Shown one piece after another: positions 24,561 through 28,746 of a stretch of DNA of 28,746 nt. The stretch's first letter is position 1. Each line of letters starts with the position of its first letter. The notes beneath the pieces were generated by a model. The model searched no databases. It saw only the letters and a program-made list of their open reading frames with translations, and was not told where the DNA came from. The stretch comes from Candidatus Sumerlaeota bacterium. Its GTDB lineage: Bacteria > Sumerlaeota > Sumerlaeia > JADFCT01. The stretch lies in contig JAPLSP010000145.1 in NCBI GenBank assembly GCA_026398575.1, positions 2,659 to 31,404 of the forward strand, written 5' to 3'. The position numbers and the translations under genes were made by a program.

Positions 24561-26831
24561 GTGTTCCTTAAGTTTCCTTCCTATTTTTTTGCTTTGTATC
24601 TAACGCTCTGCCTGGCGCCTTGGGCCGGCGGCGAACCTCTGGTAATGCCACGCCCGGCCGGCAGCGAGCCTCTGGTAACGTCGCGCCCTGCCGCCGGCGA
24701 ATCTCACGTAACCTCGCCCGCCGCCAGTCTCGAGGCGGCGCCCATCTCCGGTTTCCAACCCCTCGCCATCGGTCTGCAAACGCCCGCGCCCGGTCAGCAG
24801 CCGCTTTCTTCGCTTCCCGGTCTCAGCGCGGCTCAGGCCAATTTCCTGGATGAAGCGATGCGCGAAGCGCTGATCGGGCGCGCGGACAAGGTTTATCAGG
24901 CGGCACAGCGGATGCGCCAGGCCGATGACCGGCGGATAGCGCAAGGCCAGCCGCGCACGGGGATCGCCGACAACCTGCTGGCGCTGGCCGCCGCCATTAC
25001 GCCGAACCGTCAAACGCGCCGGCAATGTCAGGAGGAGGCTCGCAGCGAGGGCGCCGATCCTTTTTTGCGCGATATCCTGCGGCGCGAACTCGAAGGCGAT
25101 CCACTGGTCGAGTTCGACCGCCTCGGCAGGCAAGATCGCTGGAATCGCGCGATACGGCCCTTCAACTCCGTCATTCGAGCGTTTGTTTCATTGTTCGAGG
25201 GAAATCCGCAAGCGCTGTTCCAAATTCCAGTGGATATGGTGTTCGCCATACCCTCCGCCGGCGAGTTGACGGAACGCCAGGTTAAACAATTCGCCCTCGC
25301 CCAGCGAATCGAGAACGATCCGCAGCTCAAGCGCATCGCTCCGCCGTTGATCTTCAGAAAGGCCGAAGTCTGGCGGCGGCAGCTGGACAAGGCACAGATC
25401 GAACAGGATTTGCAGCTGGCGCGCGAACTGGACAAGCATAACCGCTGGAGGGAGGCGATTGACCTGTGCAAGGACGTTCAGCGCCGCGATCCCAAAAATT
25501 CGCAGGCGGCCGCGCTGGCGCTCGCGGCGGAGAAAAAGCAGTCGCAGGCCTACCGCCGCCAGATCGGCGCGCTGAGCCTGGCGGGCAATGAGCCCTGGCC
25601 CGAGGCCGGAGGCGGCGACGCGCGAACTTACCGCGAGGCGCTTTATCAAGTGGTTCAAATCCCCTCTTTGCATTCTCAGGACATTCCGGCGTCGCTGGCC
25701 GGCGCCATGGATGACGTGGGGCTTTCGGACATGGCGCAATATCTCCTCTCGGTGTCACTGGATCTCCAGGGCCGGCGCGAAGAGGCGATCGAACAACTCG
25801 GCGAACTGAAGGAAAAAGGCGGCGCCATGGCCGTTCGCGCGCAGGCCTGGCTGGAGGATCCGCGCTATCATCCGTCGTTGGCCATCGAACGGGGGCGCGC
25901 GCAGCTGGCGCGCGACCGCCGCAATTTCATCTTTTTCGGCCAGATTTCAGGCGAAGACAATCTTTATCTTCTCGCTTCGGCCGCCGCCCAGCAGAGCGCG
26001 GCAGGAGCGGCGAACGTCGGCGTCCTCAATGTGATCAATGCCGCCACGCGGTGGGTGGGGCTGTGGTTCAATCCCGGCGTTCCGGCTTCGCCCGTCATGG
26101 ACGCGCTGGCGAGCAGCCTGCGCGAACATCCCGGCGACGCCGGCCGGAACGAATGGCGCGAGGAACTGGCCGGGCTGGCCCGCTATATGCAGCAGGAACC
26201 CATTGCGATCGCGCAGTTGAAGGCCGCCGGCGAGTTGACGAAGGAAAAAGAAACCGAATTGCGCGAGCGCGAGGCGAGCCGCATTTTCAACAAGGTCAAG
26301 GAACTGGAAAAGCCCGCCGAACGCGCGCCGGAATACAGGAAATGGCTGAAAAAATGGGGCGATCTGGAAATGGCCTCGAAGGTCCGCGCGGCGCTGGAAA
26401 AGGACGAGAAGGAAATCGCCGCCGATTTCCGCCTGCGCTATGATGACTTGCGCAAGGAAAGCGAGCCATGGCTGGCGCTGGGGCTGCCGGTGAAAAGCGA
26501 ATGGCTGGATGGCGACGAGGAGAATCGGGAACTCGACAAGGAAGGCGTTGCTTTTTACCGTCGGGCGGCGGGCCGGTTCGAGATGGAATATCGCTTGCGC
26601 GACGATGGGCAGATAACGTCCACTTCCATCGCGGCGGCGCGGTATGAAGCCTTGCGCGCGGCCTGGGAAGAACGGGAATATCACGCGCAGCGCCGGGAAT
26701 TGGCGCGGGAACAACGGCAAACCTATTATTTCCCGGTGGACGTGGAAGGCGGCGCGGGCGCCTCGGGAGTCCATGCCTATCCGCAGTTCCAACGGGCGCC
26801 CGAAACGCCGGACCTTAAGTTATACAAATAG
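24561..26831 (+). CDS. Large secreted, helix-rich protein of unknown function
   Basis: I do not recognise a family. The 756-aa protein starts at a GTG with GAGG about 10 nt upstream. A signal peptide covers about 1-24 (FFALYLTLCLAPWAGG). A Pro/Ala-rich stretch follows (about 25-95), with an internal repeat EPLVMPRPAGS / EPLVTSRPAAG. From about 95 on it is mostly alpha-helical and charged. One part (about 275-335; LQLARELDKHNRWREAIDLCKDVQRRDPKNSQAAAL) looks like a TPR pair, and a second such unit is near 385-420 (DMAQYLLSVSLDLQGRREEAIEQLGEL). The C-terminal third is Glu/Lys/Arg-rich and may be coiled coil. It leads a three-gene plus-strand group; periplasmic or cell-surface scaffolding is a guess. 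Confidence 0.75.
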   Translation: MFLKFPSYFFALYLTLCLAPWAGGEPLVMPRPAGSEPLVTSRPAAGESHVTSPAASLEAAPISGFQPLAIGLQTPAPGQQPLSSLPGLSAAQANFLDEAMREALIGRADKVYQAAQRMRQADDRRIAQGQPRTGIADNLLALAAAITPNRQTRRQCQEEARSEGADPFLRDILRRELEGDPLVEFDRLGRQDRWNRAIRPFNSVIRAFVSLFEGNPQALFQIPVDMVFAIPSAGELTERQVKQFALAQRIENDPQLKRIAPPLIFRKAEVWRRQLDKAQIEQDLQLARELDKHNRWREAIDLCKDVQRRDPKNSQAAALALAAEKKQSQAYRRQIGALSLAGNEPWPEAGGGDARTYREALYQVVQIPSLHSQDIPASLAGAMDDVGLSDMAQYLLSVSLDLQGRREEAIEQLGELKEKGGAMAVRAQAWLEDPRYHPSLAIERGRAQLARDRRNFIFFGQISGEDNLYLLASAAAQQSAAGAANVGVLNVINAATRWVGLWFNPGVPASPVMDALASSLREHPGDAGRNEWREELAGLARYMQQEPIAIAQLKAAGELTKEKETELREREASRIFNKVKELEKPAERAPEYRKWLKKWGDLEMASKVRAALEKDEKEIAADFRLRYDDLRKESEPWLALGLPVKSEWLDGDEENRELDKEGVAFYRRAAGRFEMEYRLRDDGQITSTSIAAARYEALRAAWEEREYHAQRRELAREQRQTYYFPVDVEGGAGASGVHAYPQFQRAPETPDLKLYK

Positions 26832-26863
26832 CCGATCGTCCATTATCAACCGCAAATCTAAAA

Positions 26864-27826
26864 ATGCCAATCTCCATCCAAAGCCCTTTAGTCATCCGCT
26901 GGCTGTGGCGCGCCGCGAGCCTCGCAATCGCCGGCTTCTGGCTGACGATGATGAGTTTCCTGCTGATCAAGGAAATCTGGCCCGGGCGCACGCTGGGCCA
27001 GGAAAAATTCATCATGCCCGAGGCGTTCGCCGCCAATTGGCAGGACATGGACGAATGGATGGAGGTGCGGTATAAGGACCTCTATCTGGGCGTGGCGCAT
27101 ACGCAGATTCAGCGCGTCACAGGCGGTTATTATCTGGCCGGTTCGCGCTTGCGGCTGGCGCTGCCTTTTGGCATTCTCCGGATGAGCCTTCAAGCCGACG
27201 GCACAGCGTTGCTGGACGCCAAGATGACGCTCGAGACGGCGGCGCTGGACTGTGAGATGCTCAGTCAAAAAATCCGTTTTGAGGCCGCCGTCAGCGGCGA
27301 TGCGCTTTATTATTCGCTGAGTAATAACGGAACGCAGGCCGGCGGCGGGCGTCTCCTGCTGGCTGCGCCGCCGTCGCTGTATCCGGCGGCCCGCTCGATG
27401 CTCGCCCGTAATTTCAAGCTTCAGGAAGGACAAACCTACGACGTTCAGGTCTTCGATCCTTTATGGACCTTCGGCAGCGACATGGTCCGGATGCGCGTCG
27501 GCAAGCGCGAGCAAGTTCCGCTGGGAGGCAAATCGCATCAAATGGTCACGGCCTTCAAGATCGAAACCACCATGAACGACATCAAGAGCTATTCCTGGGT
27601 GGACGACGAGGGACGGACGGTACGCCATCAGATGGGCAAGGATTTGATTTTATCGCGCATCGAATCCGCGGAAGCCCGCAGAACGTATCCGGAAATGGAC
27701 AAGCCGCTGCAAATTCCCATTGTGAACAACGACCAACTGCGAAGCTATGCCAATTCCAATCCGAACTTCCGCCCCAATAATGGCGCGCTCATGCTGTTGC
27801 GCAACGCCATTAGTGGAAAAGAATAG
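26864..27826 (+). CDS. Membrane-anchored protein resembling the N-terminal domain of transglutaminase-like proteins
   Basis: This 320-aa protein has one membrane span (about 13-36) near the N-terminus and a periplasmic all-beta domain. The pattern YLGVAHTQIQR..GGYYLAGSRLRLAL, then YDVQVFDPLWTFGSDMVRMRVGKREQVPLGG, then IKSYSWVDDEGRTVRHQMGKDLILSRIESAEA resembles the region that precedes the transglutaminase core in some bacterial proteins. The core (Cys-His-Asp) itself is absent here and the protein ends after Lys/Glu. It could be a stand-alone binding domain or an accessory subunit. No Shine-Dalgarno is obvious. It lies 32 bp after the large secreted protein gene and 3 bp before the HAD gene, so the three are probably one operon. 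Confidence 0.65.
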   Translation: MPISIQSPLVIRWLWRAASLAIAGFWLTMMSFLLIKEIWPGRTLGQEKFIMPEAFAANWQDMDEWMEVRYKDLYLGVAHTQIQRVTGGYYLAGSRLRLALPFGILRMSLQADGTALLDAKMTLETAALDCEMLSQKIRFEAAVSGDALYYSLSNNGTQAGGGRLLLAAPPSLYPAARSMLARNFKLQEGQTYDVQVFDPLWTFGSDMVRMRVGKREQVPLGGKSHQMVTAFKIETTMNDIKSYSWVDDEGRTVRHQMGKDLILSRIESAEARRTYPEMDKPLQIPIVNNDQLRSYANSNPNFRPNNGALMLLRNAISGKE

Positions 27827-27829
27827 CTT

Positions 27830-28663
27830 ATGATTAAAGCGGTTTGTTTTGACTTGGGCAACACGTTGCTGGCTTATCGGGACTTCGGTCTCGATGCCTA
27901 TTCCGGACGGTTGGAAAAGACAATCCGGACGCTGTTGGAGCAATTCTTCAAAGAAAGATCGGATGCGCGCCAGAGCGATCCGGGCAGCATCGCGCAGCGC
28001 GTATTTGCGTGCATTATCCCCATCGAAATGCGCGCGCGGGCTGAGCTCTCCGAATACGACGTGGCGATTGAAATCCGCCGCGCGCTCGGCGAAATGTTTT
28101 CGCAAGTGGATGATTCGTGGGACGAACGCGTCAACGCCGCCGCGTGGGGCGTGATGCGGCAGGAATTCGAGTTGCGCCCCGACGCCCTGGAAACACTGCG
28201 CGCCTTGAAGCGCGGCGGAAAAAAAATCGGCCTCATCTCCAACAGCCAATTCCGCTCGGCCGATATGATGGACGATCTGAGCGCGAAGGGGCTGGATGGC
28301 CTTCTGGATGCAACGGTTTTTTCCCTGGATGAGCGCATTCGCAAGCCAAGGCGGGAAATTTTTTTGCGGGCGCTTGCGCAGTTGAATTGCCAGCCCGCTC
28401 ACGCCGTCATGGTCGGCGATACCGTCGAGGCGGATATCGCGGGCGCTCGCGCCGCGGGAATGAAGGCGATCTTGATCCGCACGCCGGAAAACCAGGCGGT
28501 TTTCAGTTCCGGGTTCAAGGTTCCGAGTTCCGAGTTTCGGGTTTCGAGTTCCGGATCGAAGGCGCCCGCTTGCGAGGCGGGGGATACGAGGCCGGGGCAG
28601 GAAGCTCCGGACGCCGTTGTTGACAATCTCAGCGAAATCCCCACGCTCATCAACGGCTGGTAA
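27830..28663 (+). CDS. HAD-superfamily hydrolase with a repeat-derived insert
   Basis: This 277-aa protein has the HAD subfamily I layout: motif I CFDLGNTLL with nucleophile Asp8, motif II GLISNSQ (134-140) with Ser137, motif III Lys172 (RKPRREIF), and motif IV MVGDTVEADIAGA (194-206) with Asp197 and Asp202. The second motif I aspartate is Gly10, a common FDLGNT variant that may lower phosphatase activity. A helical cap lies at about 15-115. Substrate is unknown. Residues 225-260 (28502-28609) are not typical of the family: they translate GTTCCGAGTTCCGAG-type repeat DNA and a GC-rich palindrome, in frame, between RTPENQAV and DAVVDNLSEIP, where other family members continue directly. The gene starts 3 bp after the previous stop. 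Confidence 0.85.
   Translation: MIKAVCFDLGNTLLAYRDFGLDAYSGRLEKTIRTLLEQFFKERSDARQSDPGSIAQRVFACIIPIEMRARAELSEYDVAIEIRRALGEMFSQVDDSWDERVNAAAWGVMRQEFELRPDALETLRALKRGGKKIGLISNSQFRSADMMDDLSAKGLDGLLDATVFSLDERIRKPRREIFLRALAQLNCQPAHAVMVGDTVEADIAGARAAGMKAILIRTPENQAVFSSGFKVPSSEFRVSSSGSKAPACEAGDTRPGQEAPDAVVDNLSEIPTLINGW
28502..28609 (+). repeat. Repeat element inserted in frame into the HAD gene
   Basis: About 108 bp in the HAD gene. The first part (28505-28553) has GTTCCGAGTTCCGAG- and GTTTCGAGTTCCGG-type units like those at 21868-21910. The second part has CCCGC...GCGGG pairing (within 28562-28582) and further GC-rich repeats. Its length is a multiple of three as delimited, and there are no stop codons in the HAD frame. 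Confidence 0.65.
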
Positions 28664-28746
28664 GGCGCGGCTTGCAGGAGCTTAGCACTTATATTCGTAA
28701 TAAGATAACATAAAATCATCGCGAATACTCATGCCGGAAGAAAAGA

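Overview
The window comes from a bacterial chromosome. It carries a bacterial type-A RNase P RNA, Shine-Dalgarno-led genes and short co-directional gene groups, and its codon use looks moderately GC-rich. The gene mix suggests an uncultivated lineage of the Planctomycetota/Lentisphaerota/Sumerlaeota kind. It includes sugar isomerases, a ThuA-like protein, a Gfo/Idh/MocA oxidoreductase, and a giant secreted protein of LamG and Ig-like modules ending in a dockerin-like loop. Many intergenic spaces hold short palindromic or tandem repeats. The phylum cannot be fixed from this sequence alone, and no tRNA or 16S gene was seen.

Left part (1-5457): sugar metabolism. xylA (minus) and a ThuA-like gene (plus) are divergent around a 14-bp perfect palindrome. 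A parDE-type toxin-antitoxin pair lies between the ThuA-like gene and a Gfo/Idh/MocA oxidoreductase. A minus-strand pair follows: a Tat-exported D-lyxose-isomerase-like cupin and a small VOC-fold protein with a cysteine/glycine tail.

Middle (5458-15154): a 697-bp regulatory region with a textbook sigma-54 -24/-12 element, palindromes where an enhancer-binding protein would sit, and a second sigma-70-like promoter. It leads into a giant secreted-protein gene. The gene consists of a signal peptide, four LamG domains embedded in 14 Ig/FnIII-like modules, three domains of about 165 aa joined by Pro-Thr linkers, and a dockerin-like C-terminus. Successive LamG starts are exactly 1737 bp apart, except that the first interval is 226 bp short. 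The missing piece maps inside LamG copy 1 and puts the gene out of frame.

Centre-right (15048-21042): a large hairpin, hicBA, rnpB with an enlarged P15-P17 region, a nested inverted repeat, a sulfotransferase-like gene, a GT87-type membrane glycosyltransferase with a possibly leaderless transcript, and a two-component system whose genes overlap by 4 bp.

Right part (21252-28663): trmB, then about 580 bp of tandem and inverted repeats, then an OppA-like solute-binding protein. A plus-strand group of three genes follows: a large secreted protein of unknown function, a membrane-anchored protein resembling the N-terminal part of transglutaminase-type proteins, and a HAD hydrolase. The hydrolase appears to have taken up a repeat element in frame near its C-terminus.

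The unusual features are the exact-period giant gene with its single frameshifting deletion, its sigma-54 control region, and a family of hairpin-bearing repeats that build a 335-bp nested inverted structure and have entered a coding sequence.
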